Shown here piece after piece: positions 10,850 through 22,058 of a stretch of 64,000 bases of DNA (the first letter of the stretch is position 1; each line of letters opens with the position of its first letter). The position numbers and the translations under genes are program-made. The stretch is from Trichoplax adhaerens (lineage: Eukaryota > Placozoa > Uniplacotomia > Trichoplacea > Trichoplacidae). The notes under the pieces were generated by a model. That model did no database searches and had not been told where the DNA came from. It saw nothing but the letters and a program-made list of their open reading frames with translations. The stretch is from contig NW_002060958.1 of NCBI RefSeq assembly GCF_000150275.1, forward strand, positions 566,272 through 630,271, read 5' to 3'.

Positions 10850-11062
10850 CTATTATCTAATTCATGAATGACCAAAAGTCATTGCCTATTGGTATCATCC
10901 TAGTCCACTTTTGTATACTATTACTATTGCCACTGGATTACCAGGATAAACAATGGCAGCTTGTCTTTACACTTGTATCTTGCTATTCAATAATGGCCAG
11001 AGATAGACATCCAGACTGTCCAATAACATTAGTAAAATCGTTACAATGGTATTAACTAATAC

Positions 11063-11265
11063 GTCTTCAATGGAGAACAGTTCTATATTCAATGGCCCTT
11101 CGAATTCAGTAATTGTTCTCTTAGTTCTATTGTCATGGTTAGCAAACAAGTATACTATGCTAGGACAATCATATTTAGACGTTGCACAATTGAACATCGT
11201 GTAATCCGTGAAAGTAATATCTAATCCGGTGCTTGATGGAACATTTACGTGCTCATTTTGGTTTT
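11063..11265 (-). CDS. Possible exon of an unidentified protein
   Basis: Between a TTTTAG acceptor and a GTATTA donor lie 67 open codons of ordinary composition, with two cysteines and several N-glycosylation sequons (for example NRT) as in an extracellular domain. A 47-base candidate intron with a TACTAAT branch-like motif follows (11062-11016). After it, SGCLSLAIIE runs into a stop. I do not recognise the family. It could also be a decayed exon. Confidence 0.28.
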
Positions 11266-11269
11266 CTAA

Positions 11270-14200
11270 AATAGCAGTTTAGAATTACATCTATTCAATC
11301 GATCTTTCGATAAAGTTACAAATTAGAACTATCGGTGATTTTAGTCCTATCACAAAAGTGTAAAAACTGGTGCTTGAAGAAAACGAACAAATAGTCTTCA
11401 AAAGTGTATTTAGATGATCCTATTCAAAGCAAGGCTTTACTAAATTTGCGAATTCAATTCGACATAGTATCATCATAACTTCCGTAAATGCGCAATAAAT
11501 GGATGATTACAAAGTAATGTAAATTTATTTATCATGGAGGATAGCGGTTTGATAGTCAGCTTAATGTACTATAATTCATCTTAACGAATAGTTTTAGTAG
11601 TTTCATGAGCTTGTACACCTACAAAAACGATGAAAATGATTTGGATTGGTTGCGTATTATTTGTACCCCTTGGTAACTGGTTGGATCTAATGTTTAGATT
11701 GCACTATCGTGCTCTACTAACGTTAACCATCATAGAGCAGTATAGTAAAGCTTTTTAAGCTTTTCTTTATCTTCTATACATAGATATCATCTTTACTGCT
11801 GTGATTTTGTGAAGAAATATTTTTAATTAGTCAATTTTCCATAGATTGATCTGATCCTTGAATAATCATGATAAATGTAATATAAAATAACATTGTCAAG
11901 GCGAAGTAATGCTTGCTAATCCATAACGTTATTGTCATGCTATTATAATGTGTAGTGTATTTTCGGACCTGTTTCTGCGACCACCCTAAGAGTTATTTAA
12001 TTTTAATTCCCCCCGCTGACAGTTGAGAAATTAACCGCGTCTTTATATATATAACTACCAAGTTTCAAGATGGAATTATTCGTTGGTTCATATGCTTTTT
12101 TTCTCTTCAGCGTCATTTGTTAATTTTAAGCGTGCTAATTATTGTAATAGACATCGTCGTGAGCGCAATAATGCCTACTATCATTTCTGAGCTTTATAAG
12201 GCAGATTTTCACGTGGCGAACTATATGCTTTCGTATCCATATGTTGCAGTCAACTGTATAAATCAGCAGTTAAAAAGCTTCAATAGACGTTTAGCACTCA
12301 TTTAATATAATATCATACAAACCCAGCAAATTGTAAGATTGCTGTGATGAAATATAGTTCATTAGTACTGCGAACTAGAAATAGATGTCATGTTCCTTAA
12401 GGAACGAGGTCGTATAAAGTATATGCTATGCTTATGACGCTGAAAAAACAGGATTATCATAGTCTTTTTCGTGACCTATTATTTCAGTAGATGAGTTATT
12501 ATCACGCCAATGTAACATTTCAATAACAGAGCAATACGAACGTGTATCCTAGTCCTACAGTAATATTTAATAGTCTGTCGCGAAATAGATAAGTGTAAAA
12601 AATATCGATTATGATTAAGTTTGGAGAGCTAGCGTATTCTAAATTAATTGTTAAATGAATTTACGATCGATGGCGTAAGATTACTGCAGAAATTATTATA
12701 TAATAGATACATTAATCAGAATGAGGTAATGAAAAGAAAACAACCATTCAAGAAAACTTATGCCTTACTGCTTCTACTAAATGTAATTAATTAATTAATT
12801 AATAAGCTATCATACTAAGGTAAAATGTTGGCAACAGCTTTGGTAATGCTAACTTGAATGATAACTTTACGTCTCGCTTCAGATCGAAAGATCTTTCGTA
12901 ATTACATAGCAAAATTTAATGAATCAGACGATAGCTTTGCGTGTAATATACTATTGATATTGATTTTCTCTTCTTATACTAACATCACAAAGTTTTACTG
13001 AAGTGTAATTAAACACTTAACTTAAGCTTGAAAATTGTAATTTATCATAAAGGATAGCACCCTCATATCTTTCACTTATATTGAGCAATATCGATCATGC
13101 CCGTGCTTGTCAACACACATTTATATATTTTTTCAAATTATTGAACAAAGATAGCATACAAGATATACAGTACATTTTATGGGAGCTTGGAGTATTGCCC
13201 CAAATCTACACAGATATTATTACTTCCCTACAATTCTACGAATACTATGGGCAAGGTTTAAGGAAAAAGATCCAATGCTAAAAAGGGTGACGAAGCTTTC
13301 ATCAGTTATAAGGTAGATGTACACTGTACAGTACGTATCATATGTGACTCATAGAAATACAATCAAGGTGCTAATTGCGAGCCGCTTTATCAAATATTGA
13401 ACAATTAGAATTATTAACTTCTGACTAGGAATTATTATTCTCCAACATTTTAGCGAATAGCTCGTAAAAAAAAGTGAGATCATTAGAATTTCGTCCCATT
13501 ATGGAAAAAGACTTCCATTACGGATCTACGATCTAAAATTTATAGGCCCAGAGATATATTTTTCCTCGTCTGACGTACGTTAGGGTAGTACTTTTCAAAA
13601 TTTTGCAATCAAAAGTCAGAAGGGTGGATAAAAGTGAAAAGTTGTGCACTGCTGAAAGGCCAGAATCGTACACCATCACTAACTAGATACAAGTACCTAA
13701 CCGATCCTACATCTTATTTTATACTTCATTAAAGCTAGTGTTACAAAACCAGTTCAACATCAGCCTTAAAATTGTCGAAGAACGAAGTGATGCGTTAGTG
13801 CTAGGGTAATATCTATGTCAACCTACGCAATAATGTAATACCGGTATTATAATTCAATTTTATTACCACAGCCCTTATACCGGATTCAATAAAACGTCGT
13901 AAAGACTGCAGTTTAAGCCGCCAATAACCGATAAAATTTCAATTTTGAATGTTTCAAGGCTACGGATTGGAAAAAAAAGGCGCATTCCTAGTAACGGTTG
14001 CGTGGTAATATATTATCCAGTATTAATCCTATCCGGTCACTGCATAAAGTGTTTGGTAAAGAGAGAAAATTTTGACTATTTCAGTTGTGACGCCGCGTCG
14101 CTGCAACAATATGCCATTGGCTCGTTGTTGGTAATCCTTCTAACTTAGCTGAATATTAAGTATGTTTGCCAAGCGGTTTTGATTTCAAGTATATCAATAC

Positions 14201-15040
14201 AACAGTAATAATTAATCAGTAAAACTAATAGTTTACATAGTAGATTCAATAACGGTTAACCAACACGCTAACAATGCCCTATTCCATTGCAAAAGTAAGC
14301 GTTGCTCTAAGTAATCAATTGCAACGGATTACACGGAAATTGAAGAAATTGTCAAACTCGCCATTTCCCAATTTTTCATTCTGTTCAAGATTCATGCAAA
14401 ATTTTGTCAATGAAGAAGCCCTTTTACTAAAAGCGTATGGGCCAGCGCTAGTTTAAACAACTTCGACATCATTCTTTCCTTTATTTGCCTTTGCATGGCA
14501 ATGATTTTACAAACGATCGTGAATGACTTCTAAATAGATTTAAGGCGACCGTTATCTAATTAGTCCCGTTAACTATAAGTACTTTGGAAGTAGAAGATTG
14601 CAATTTCAAGGTAGACGCTGGGTAAAAAAATCATTTTATTCTATTTTACTTACGTCCTTGCGATACGCCAACATAGAGAATAACTATGAATAAACAGTCG
14701 AAAATTAAACTTGATCTCATCTTGCTGCCGATGACGACTCGATGTCGTTTTTCTCCCACTTGCTAGAGTAAAAAGATAAGGTGGTAATTTTTTCCTCCTT
14801 TTTGATGAATCTCAAAATAATCCGTACGGATGTCCGTGCCAGCCGAGAAACGATACAGCCAAGGCTGAACGATCCAAGGGCAGTTCACCGTAATTTAAAC
14901 ACGATATTTCCGATTGTACTGTAGTCTACCAGGCCGTACTGTACCCTTTGTTCATTAACACGGCTGAGGCATTGTTGGTTGTCGTGAGTTTTTTTGATCG
15001 TGCGCTCGCTCTGACGCTATGCACGCGTTCCTCTTATCCC
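11270..15040. other. Intergenic, only weak coding hints
   Basis: Short open frames lie at 12117-12305 (one membrane-like helix, just after a TTTATATATATAA box at about 12040), 13081-13281, 13945-14148 and 14274-14456. None has a recognisable domain, and splice signals do not link them. TACAGTAC repeat words recur near 13320. Confidence 0.35.
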
Positions 15041-15045
15041 TTTTG

Positions 15046-15071
15046 TGACGTCATCGACATCATCTGACTCA
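15046..15071 (+). promoter_or_regulatory. CRE and AP-1 motifs, candidate promoter
   Basis: A perfect TGACGTCA (CREB/ATF site) at 15046-15053 is followed by TGACTCA (AP-1 site) at 15065-15071. Both sit in a locally less AT-rich stretch with several CpGs, 34-93 bases upstream of ATGs at 15105 and 15139. The motifs are exact, but short enough to arise by chance. Confidence 0.35.
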
Positions 15072-15138
15072 TCAATTAATTGGAAGTTCAGTCACGGGCT
15101 TAGAATGAAAGTTATTGCCCCAATTACTGCTGACTACA

Positions 15139-15322
15139 ATGCAACGCATCCGCTACTTCTTGCAACAAATTAGTGTATGGCGGAGATCTTCCTTCAGTGT
15201 AAAACAGACAGGTAGACTGGCGACATCTAATGTGTCTTTACACCGTGAAGAATTCAAAATGGAGTCATCAATGAATTGTACTGGCCTTGGGTCAGGGAAG
15301 AATCATTTTGATGATAGAAAGA
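15139..15322 (+). CDS. HLCS: Candidate first exon of holocarboxylase synthetase (mitochondrial-like leader)
   Basis: From ATG 15139 the frame runs 61 codons to a possible GTAATT donor. The N-terminus is basic and Ser-rich with alternating hydrophobics (MQRIRYFLQQISVWRRSSFS), as in a mitochondrial targeting peptide. The exit phase (1) matches the acceptor at 19530, so it could splice over about 4.2 kb to the ligase gene, giving about 657 residues against 726 in human. A short frame from ATG 15105 (22 codons) would be an upstream ORF. The link is inferred from phase and position only. Confidence 0.3.
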
Positions 15323-15345
15323 GTAATTTCCAAAGAATTGAATAA

Positions 15346-18300
15346 CGAACTGCAATCATGTTATACAGCAATGATGCTACGTGTAGACCGGAATGATTCC
15401 GCTTGCCCGGGTACCCTTTTGGATACTATCGCCCAGTGATCTGATAAGTAATTTCAGTCAAAAACAGTGAATTTGGGCCACTTTCACACTTCACTGCCAT
15501 TAATAAATAGATCAATATTTACTCAAGCTACTCTAGATAGAGTGATGTGAAAAAGAAAAACAGAATGTGTAATTGAACTTAAGCAATGAGTAACAGACTT
15601 TGGATCATGATTCAGAAGACAATTTCTAAGGTCAATAGTACAAACTGTCTATCCACTACAAAATTGAGGAAACGGTCGATAATGAAGCACCCGATCAGCT
15701 AGTGAGGTAGAGCTATCATCGGTATCATTCGTATTAGTTCCGTACAACGTGTTGCTAGTACGATTGTTGCAGTTTACTACTAGGACAGCACAGAGCAAGA
15801 CGTGTATTATCGACTATCAACTAATATGTCAGGTCTATCAACTATATTGCTAAGCTTATTGAACTTAGCTACTATTAGTAGAGTTACTAAATTTGTTAGT
15901 ATAGATATGGAACTAGCAAGCCAATGTAACCAATGATAATAGGGCAAGCTCACTCGCTTAGGAAGGATAAAAAAATAAATAATACGTTGAAACAGTAATT
16001 GCTTGTTCTACCATATTCAATTTTAGAGTAGAATATACTTTTTCAATGCCTAAGTTCGCCTACGTATGATTGGCGATTAATTTAGCTTGTCCATTGGAGG
16101 TTTGCTAAAGGTGTTGCAATTTCGTGCTACTTGGGAGCCCATGACGTATTTACAATATTAACTTCCTATTTTCATTAGCTAACATGATACCTTAATATCT
16201 ACAGTAAATTGAAATGTCTGGAGTAATGAAAAAATGATGACTTAATGCATGGTTAATTAGCATTTCATTCGTGTTGTATTTCACAATGTCTGTAGAACTT
16301 GTACTAGCTTCAATGCAGTAATAGACGGTACTTTCGTAGTTAGAATGTCGTACTTGTCAATGAAGAAGGAAGGAATATGGAGAGCATATCGTGTGAGTAA
16401 ATTGATTGCAAGCAGTTCTCACTTTCAATACTGTTGCTCACCAAAGAATGTGTTTATTAGGGGACAATTTAAAAAATATATCTTTGTCTTATTAATAAGA
16501 CAACTGTACTCTAAATGATGCTGTTTATAAGTCGACGTCGCGATTCCAATTCTTGAAAAGTACTGCACTTTTGTGTACATTATTGGCTTGTTGTATCGTC
16601 ATTATCGAAGTCCTGATTCATTATCATATGAAATCATGAAAGCGTTGAAGGCGCTGCTATTGTTCTAGATTAGTGATTACATAATAATAAATAAACAATT
16701 ACAATTATCATCATTATTATTATTATCGCATCTAGCGTGGGGCGATTTTGTACTTGATGATGGAAGTCGCAGTCCACGAGTGACCATGATTACTTATACG
16801 GGGTATGCACTCTTTGAATTCAGGGTCGTTAGCGTGGACTAGACATCATCGTCTAATGGATAATCGTTTGAAGTAGTACAGTACTGTACAGTATAACGCG
16901 TTTTCAGGCAATAGCGTTTATTTTTGTACAGTAGATCGATAGCAGTAGCAACGGTAATTCTTTTATAGGGACAATTGCGTTTGATGGAGCAAATTGTAGC
17001 GCCTTGCATTTTGGCTACTGTGCTGTGTGAAATTTTATGGATGGTTTGTACCCCATTGGTGCGAGTACAGTACAGTCACGGACTACTAAAATCGGTCTTC
17101 TTTGAGTACTATACTGCACACTGTACTGTACAGTACAGTAGAGCGGACTCACTCACCATCAATCGTTGATCTGGCAAGTTACAGTACACTGACACAGTAC
17201 ATACTGTATATTACAGTATATAGTACTGTACAAGATTGAGGAGCGGAAATACAGTACTGTACAATACAGTAGAACACCTTGGCGCGGAATCAACATTCTA
17301 CGCAACCGAACTGTTCCGTTCCGGATTTGGACTCTACTGCTACAGTAGCGGCAGTCTACAGTACAGTATGTGTGCAATTTGTACTGTAAAGTACAGTACC
17401 ATCACAACCATGGCTAATAATGGTCGTTTTCGAGTAATCCATGACCTAGGCTAAACTTATCCATCTCTTTAGCCAATCGTATCTAGATTCATCAATTCAT
17501 TCACGATTTATTCATGTAGTTGTGATTATGGTCAGATTCTAGTAGTGTATGACCTTGGTAAAACTTGTGCAATCTTTTGATGCTGTCATATCGTATTCAT
17601 TACCGGTACCAGACTGTACTGTACGTAGTCCACCACACTAGTATAGTGCTTCGACTGTAGAATGGAAGCCTTCGAGATGCTCTACCATCCAATGAAAACA
17701 GGTCTCCCATGCTAGCCATGCAGTGCAGTAGCGGATACAATCAAATCGTTGTAGGGTGCCTAACACTTTGCGATTGCAATCCTGGCTAGCTGTGCTCAAC
17801 TTATCCGAGTCAATTCTTCAGCAATCAGGTACCGTGACCAAATTGATCGTGCAATTGACTGTACATCGCATTCCTGTTATTAAAATAGAGTAGTTAGCCA
17901 GCAGACGTCATGAGCAATTGTGTATGTGCATGGGCAATGTTAGCTCCCTCTGACCTACTGCAGTAGTTCCATTTCATAATTGTTTGTCATCAGTAGGTAT
18001 GCCCTGATGAGCACTAGCCGCACTACAGTTTTAACCATTTGACTAAAATGCTTACATGCAAATTGATGCAATGATGCCAAATGAATCAATTGCTTTGACT
18101 TTTGTTTACTACGGTACAGTCACTTAGTCAAGAATAGAAGAGAGCAGCAGATGCCAAACTCTTGAACATCCTTTGCTGACAGTATTGCATCGTTAGCAAG
18201 ACATAATGCGCCGCTAAGGCTTGAAAACGACGTACAGTACATTAATAGATGGTTGTCATTTCGTTATTGATCGAATGGAACAGATGATCCAAGATGTTGT

Positions 18301-19529
18301 TACAACCTTCTAATATTCATACTATGCTAACTGCTAAAGATTACCACTACAGTGCGTACATAAATCACACATTTCCAACAAAGACCATCGTTATATTCGT
18401 ATCAAGCAATCTGCAGCTAGATGAAATGATCGAGCGAAATAGCTAGAATCCACCATAGTAGTAACTCTTCATTTGCTTGAACGTACTATGAGAGAATTAT
18501 TTCAGTAAATAGTGCTGTTAGTAGCGGACTTATGAAATACCATAGAGTAGCTAGAGACTAGACCTCGGCGCGAATCGACCTGCTATCAAGAAAAAATCGC
18601 CTCTCAAAAAACTACTCCAATGGCGTAGCTAAGCTAGTATTGTTGAATGCATTGCACAGGTGCTTAAAGATGGCTGCAAAGTCATAAAACTCTTATACCC
18701 AAGCCATTGAAATACTGTCGATTGCATGTACTCGTATACCATCCGTAAACAGTACAATTTTATCCATCATGCCGTATATTGTCACGTACTCCATTACTTA
18801 CGGTGTGTATCATGTGTTTATTTTGAAGGTGCTGTGCATATTTTGCTGCTGGAGTATTGCATAATACACGCTATAAAGGTGAGATATTTTTAGGTATACA
18901 CTTACTCATTGGTTAACTCAGATACCGTTTGCATTATTGATACGATAGTTTTTTTATTAGTACTGTTTTGTTAGTAAATTCCATCAAAAATTTGGCGCGT
19001 GAGTAAATGTTTTAAAAATAGTTGTTAACGCAGTGAAATTTTACCTAATTTAGCAAGCTATACAAGCGTAAATAGCGAACAAGAGAGCTTCATTAAAGAC
19101 AAGTCTGACAGATATTGCCTGAGAACCTTACGACAGCCACAGCGTAGTCTTGTGACTGTTATCGGGAAAAGGTCAAAATTTACATTAAAGAAAATAGAAA
19201 GATCAAGAATCATACGATATATGGGTAAGCCCTTAATATGAAATTGAAGTTAGATTTTAATGGTAAATCTAATGGATATTAAATTCAATGCTATGACGTT
19301 TACCAATCGTTACGTGATTACAATGAATTTATAAGTTATAAGTGATAAGACTGATGAGATTCGGTTCTTGCTATTATTACAGTACACTAGATAGAGTCAT
19401 ATGTTATGTTTTCCACCGCTCTAGCCAGTCAAAAAAATTAGGATGTAGTATAGATATTATTTTGATTTGCTATCTGCTTGACAAAATGTTGACGCACAAT
19501 ATTTTTTAACTACGATCAATACGATATAG
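15346..19529. other. Intergenic or first intron, with repeat words
   Basis: No exon is recognised here. It contains a (TTA)n-type run near 16708-16727 and the TACAGTAC-rich cluster at 16875-17400. It is either intergenic or a long first intron of the downstream ligase gene. Confidence 0.4.
16875..17400. repeat. TACAGTAC/GTACTGTA repeat cluster
   Basis: There are many copies of GTACTGTACAGTA and related near-palindromic words, for example around 16877-16894, 17065-17077, 17114-17141, 17219-17231, 17252-17271 and 17358-17400. The vocabulary is the same as in the 1-540 block, but with ordinary sequence between words. Open frames here on both strands are artefacts. Confidence 0.75.
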
Positions 19530-19871
19530 CTAGTCAAAGAGGAATCGAATCCTTGGAGAAATTACAGATATCCGATGAACATGATAGCGGATCCGACTTG
19601 GTCACTAAACCTCCAAATATTGTAATTTATGCCGATAATGACAGAAAGGAGGAAGTCAAAAATTTTGTATTTCAAAATATTTCTGCAGATTCTTATGTTG
19701 TCTACCATTTAAATATCGATCAAATTTTGAAAGCCCCATGGCAAGAAAACGTGGCTCTACTAGTAATAGCTCATGAGGACATTATTTCAAGCGATATTAT
19801 GGATGCTTTTACAAATTTTGTCAAGGATGGTGGGAAAATCATTAGTTTGTATAGCGGATTTAATTTAGCCG
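19530..19871 (+). CDS. HLCS: HLCS exon: BPL_N domain, first part
   Basis: It opens after GATATAG (AG 19528-19529), enters in phase 1, and ends in phase 1 at GTATAT. It contains KPPNIVIYADN and the SLYSGF turn of the BPL_N domain. The frame is open from 19493, so the acceptor could be slightly different, for example at 19534. Confidence 0.82.
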
Positions 19872-22058
19872 GTATATTGTATATAGATTCTTAAAAAATA
19901 TCAATTAATTATAATATTATTCTCAACTATGGCATATAAGTGCAAAACCTTATTCTAATGTCCTATGTGTTATCCTATTTTTAATTTAGGCATAACTATT
20001 TCTGAATTGCCTTGTGATAAAAAATTTCTTTTTGGACAAACGCTATTTAAATCCTCGGATGGCAAAGTTGAAGCACAATTTGACACAGCTATTTTTTGTA
20101 AATCTTACGTACTGCCACTTGATAATGCTGAAGAGAATATTCGAGTGCTAGCTACATCTTCAATAGAAGATTTACCACAGGCTCAACCTGTCATATTGGA
20201 TATTTCCTATGGAAAAGGCAGGGCTATATTAAGCCAAATTCGCTTAGAGAGGAGTCCGGATAATATCGCTGTCGATGACGAGAAACTATTTGCTAAATTG
20301 AAAAAATCCAATAGTTATCGCTTTTCCGTCTTCACCGAATGCCTATCGATTCTTGGGGTAAAACCTGGATTCACAGCTTTGCCAGCTTTGACGCCTGCTT
20401 ATCTGCTAGGAGAGCCATACGTAATAATGATAACTAATTTATTGTATATCGGTTACGGATGATAACGAATTTGACATGTTCAGCTATTTCAATTTTTCAT
20501 TGTATTTATTTATATGACAGAATTTGCAAGTCTTACAGCAAAAATTAAGCAGAGTATTGCGAGATGGTAAAATAAGCGGTAAAAATCTTACTTTAGAGTT
20601 TATCGACGCTTCAGATAAATTCCAAGAACAGTCGGAAAATTCTATGACAGTTTTTATGATCAATTCGATATTTCCTCCCAAAAATGCCTGTCAGTCATTT
20701 CAGTGGAATGACTATTGGAGTTCGTTAAAGACGAAAACTCTTGGTCGAACTGTTATGTTCAGTGAAGTTATTACCTCAACTATGACTGTTCTTGAAATGT
20801 AGGAAAATTATACATACCATTGTAATTTATGATTCATTACGTTTACCATTGACGTAATCAGTTTTAAAATTATGTAATGTGTAGTACGTATTTTGTTTCA
20901 GAAATCAGTTCCTGATGAATGTAAACCAGGACTCGGGTTTGGTAATTATAGCTAATCAGCAGACACAAGGACGAGGTATGCGGTTGTCAACAGTGCCAGT
21001 ATAGTTAGCTGTTAAGATAATTGACGGAACAATCAGTAATTTCTCTTTATATTAGCGACTATTATGGCAACTTAATATTTGATTCTAAGCAGGTATTTAC
21101 TACATTGAACACAGGTAGATCCGGTAACAATTGGATTTCTCCGAGAGGGTGTTTAATGACTTCTATTCCGTTAACTATTTCACGGCGCAGCATTATTGGA
21201 TCGCGATTGCCATTACTTGTTAATATTACCGGCTTAGCCGTTGTAAAGGCGGTTCGATCCTTGGAAGGATATGAGGTTACAATATCATAGGAATGATTGA
21301 ACCATTAGTAATAAATAGTAATTAATGAAAGAAATGCTTGTACTTTTTCTTCCATAGAACATTCCCTTAGGAATCAAGTGGCCGAATGATATTTATTACC
21401 GCGATGAAATAAAACTAGGCGGTATAATTTTGAAATCGCAGACTATCGGAAATAATGATCCACAAATTGTCGTTGGTTAGTAAATAATATCGACCATAAC
21501 TGGAATAAGAGTTTTATGAATTTTAAGTAACGATAACACTAATAGTAGTTAATGTTGTAACAAATTATAATATGATCTTTATATGCTTTTAGGCTGTGGA
21601 TTGAACGTTAGTAATAGCAATCCAACTATGTGCATTAACGATATTATTGCAAGGTTTAATAATCGAACGGAAGGTGCTAATTTGAAACCAATAAGTGTTG
21701 GTCGGCTTGCGGGATTACTATATAATAATCTCGAAACCATCATTTCCAACATTGAAAAATTTGGAATTGGACAATTTCAGCGAGAGTATTATAAGTACTG
21801 GATTCATAGGTTGTTAAAAATTTTTTCTTAGTATATTTTCTTTTTTAAGGTAATTAAGAAAGATGATTAATGACATTTTGCTCTTCTAGTAATAAGAAGG
21901 TTAAAATCGCTAATCGTGGTAACGAAGATTTTTCAATAGCCGGTATTAATGATTACGGATTTCTCTGTGTTACTGATCGTTATGGACAGAAAGTAACGTT
22001 ACAACCGGATGGTAACAGTTTCGATCTGATGCGAAATCTAATTACATTGAAAAATTAA
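19530..22058 (+). CDS. HLCS: Holocarboxylase synthetase / biotin-protein ligase (8 exons)
   Basis: This enzyme makes biotinyl-AMP from biotin and ATP and attaches biotin to a lysine of carboxylases. Exons: 19530-19871, 19990-20420, 20521-20798, 20902-20975, 21115-21275, 21358-21475, 21593-21809, 21890-22058; every junction is GT-AG and in phase, giving about 596 residues from the first exon shown. The N-terminal half (PPNIVIYADN, ENVALLVIA, GGKIISLYSGF) is the BPL_N domain. A linker with ALTPAYLL follows, then FQWNDYWSSLKTKTLGR, the catalytic core with GRGRSGNNWISP and GIKWPNDIYY, VGCGLNVSNSNP, and a C-terminal domain ending in PDGNSFDLMRNLI. All core motifs, including the KWPND lysine, are intact. 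The true N-terminus probably lies upstream, since the first exon starts without an ATG. Confidence 0.93.
19990..20420 (+). CDS. HLCS: HLCS exon: BPL_N domain, second part, and linker
   Basis: It follows a TTTAG acceptor and ends in phase 0 at GTAATA. It covers GITISELP through AILSQIRLE and the ALTPAYLLGEPY linker, which aligns with PALTPLYLL in human. Confidence 0.88.
20521..20798 (+). CDS. HLCS: HLCS exon: start of catalytic core
   Basis: It follows TGACAG, phase 0 in and phase 2 out at GTAGGA. It contains the WNDYWSSLKTKTLGRTVMFSEVITSTM segment, equivalent to the human [24 protein letters not shown] segment just before the biotin site. Confidence 0.9.
20902..20975 (+). CDS. HLCS: HLCS exon: biotin loop, first half
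   Basis: This 74-base exon encodes FLMNVNQDSGLVIIANQQTQGRG, the strand and start of the nucleotide/biotin loop. It splits the GRGR motif at the glycine codon (phase 1 out at GTATGC). Confidence 0.9.
21115..21275 (+). CDS. HLCS: HLCS exon: biotin loop, second half
   Basis: It completes GRGRSGNNWISPRGC and continues to LAVVKAVRSLEGYE. The acceptor is ACACAG and the donor GTTACA, phase 0 out. Confidence 0.9.
21358..21475 (+). CDS. HLCS: HLCS exon: KWPND motif
   Basis: It follows TTCCATAG and encodes NIPLGIKWPNDIYYRDEIKLGG, with the lysine that contacts biotin and the adenylate in the family. It leaves in phase 1 at GTTAGT. The AG of CCTTAG further in would break the frame, so the upstream acceptor was chosen. 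Confidence 0.9.
21593..21809 (+). CDS. HLCS: HLCS exon: GCGLNVSNSNP segment
   Basis: It encodes CGLNVSNSNPTMCINDII and runs to YYKYWIHR, equivalent to human YYRYWVHS. Phase 1 in, phase 2 out at GTTGTT. Confidence 0.9.
21890..22058 (+). CDS. HLCS: HLCS last exon: C-terminal domain
   Basis: After CTTCTAG it encodes the SH3-like C-terminal domain (INDYGFLCV, VTLQPDGNSFDLMRNLI) and ends TLKN-stop. AATAAATAAA at 22488-22497 is a possible polyadenylation signal. Confidence 0.9.

Noticed and set aside
16975-17454. Open frames of 64-72 codons on both strands
   Set aside because: They lie across the dispersed TACAGTAC cluster, and overlapping frames on both strands have no domain.
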